Source of the DNA: Yinghuangia sp035454725
Lineage (GTDB): Bacteria; Actinomycetota; Actinomycetes; Streptomycetales; Streptomycetaceae
DNA: 64,000 nt
NCBI RefSeq assembly: GCF_051388935.1
Contig: NZ_JBPKBI010000002.1
Span: 248,001 to 312,000, forward strand
Reading direction: 5' to 3'
The notes below the pieces were generated by a model. It searched no databases. It saw only the letters and a list, made by a program, of their open reading frames with translations, and had not been told where the DNA came from. Position numbers and translations under genes: made by a program. Of the stretch, positions 63,712 through 64,000 are shown piece after piece (position 1 is the stretch's first letter; the number at the start of each line of letters is the position of its first letter).

Positions 63712-64000
63712 CAGCCCCGCCAAGCCGTTGCACGAGCGAATCTGCGTGGTGACCGGCGGCACGCGCGGCATCGGCCTGGCCACCGCCCGCGCGCTCGCCG
63801 AAGCCGGCGCGACCGTCGTCCTGACCGGCCGCGACGAGGCCGTCGCCAAGGAACGCGCCGCCGAGGTCGCCGCGCAATTCGGCGTTCGCGCGGCCGGACA
63901 CGGCGTCGACATCACCGACACCGCCGCCGTACGCGCACTGTTCGCCTCCGTCGCCCGCGAACACGGCACCGTGGACTGCCTGGTCGCCAACGCCGGGGTA
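63704..64000 (+). CDS. FabG-like short-chain dehydrogenase, 3' end outside the window
   Basis: 99 codons are visible from GTG 63704. NAD(P)-binding loop TGGTRGIGLATARALAEAGA (TGxxxGIG) and the NAG motif in VANAGV are present. The catalytic Ser-Tyr-Lys lies beyond the window. Its coupling to the ACP gene suggests a 3-oxoacyl-ACP reductase, which would make the 3-hydroxyacyl-ACP used by an LpxA-type enzyme. Other SDR substrates are possible. Confidence 0.85.
   Translation, partial: MTDSPAKPLHERICVVTGGTRGIGLATARALAEAGATVVLTGRDEAVAKERAAEVAAQFGVRAAGHGVDITDTAAVRALFASVAREHGTVDCLVANAGV

Overview
The window is a very GC-rich actinobacterial chromosome segment. Gene content and order resemble the region of Streptomyces chromosomes that runs from the ssbB/dynamin genes through pepN, tig-clpP1-clpP2-clpX, valS-folC-ndk and mreBCD-pbp2-rodA. 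Mycothiol-type redox genes, GTG starts, start-stop overlaps and a paired ClpP1/ClpP2 also point to Streptomycetaceae. I cannot resolve the genus. The sequence is a draft: there are N gaps at 2007-2115 and 41464-41565, and homopolymer runs at 41440-41463 and 49593-49696 that look like sequencing artefacts.

Layout. 1-4.9 kb: end of a sugar-type oxidoreductase, two coupled dynamin-like GTPases and an ssbB-like SSB. 5-9.5 kb: a lone large serine recombinase, divergent from ettA, then a hotdog thioesterase and an unknown protein. 9.9-17.7 kb: GT-C-like membrane protein, MMPL exporter, GlbO globin, MscS channel and prolyl oligopeptidase. 17.9-26.6 kb: HNH nuclease with a His-Gln repeat tail, MalQ, a small membrane protein and two tandem M1 aminopeptidases. 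26.8-34 kb: mycothiol-type DsbA-fold reductase, superoxide dismutase behind a perfect Nur-type operator, a deleted bioY, RpiB, a Nei/Fpg glycosylase, a membrane SpoIIE-type phosphatase and a decayed glutathione peroxidase.

34-41.4 kb: NAD-dependent epimerase, a cobalamin riboswitch driving cbiMNQO (cobalt uptake), an MFS transporter, tRNA-Gly(TCC), tRNA-Pro(TGG) and trigger factor. 41.8-49.5 kb: clpP1, clpP2, clpX, two related anchored or secreted proteins of unknown function, and valS. 49.8-58.5 kb: folC, DUF4233, ndk and the elongation/spore-wall operon mreB-mreC-mreD-pbp2-rodA, closed by a strong terminator.

58.7-64 kb (runs off the window): a tightly packed operon of DegT aminotransferase, NDP-sugar epimerase, GT4 glycosyltransferase, hexapeptide acyltransferase, LpxA-like acyltransferase, acyl carrier protein and FabG-like reductase. 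This is the most unusual part. The gene set would fit making and transferring a (3-hydroxy)acyl group from ACP to an amino sugar, a lipid-A-like logic not expected in a Gram-positive. It sits directly behind rodA, where the conserved synteny breaks.
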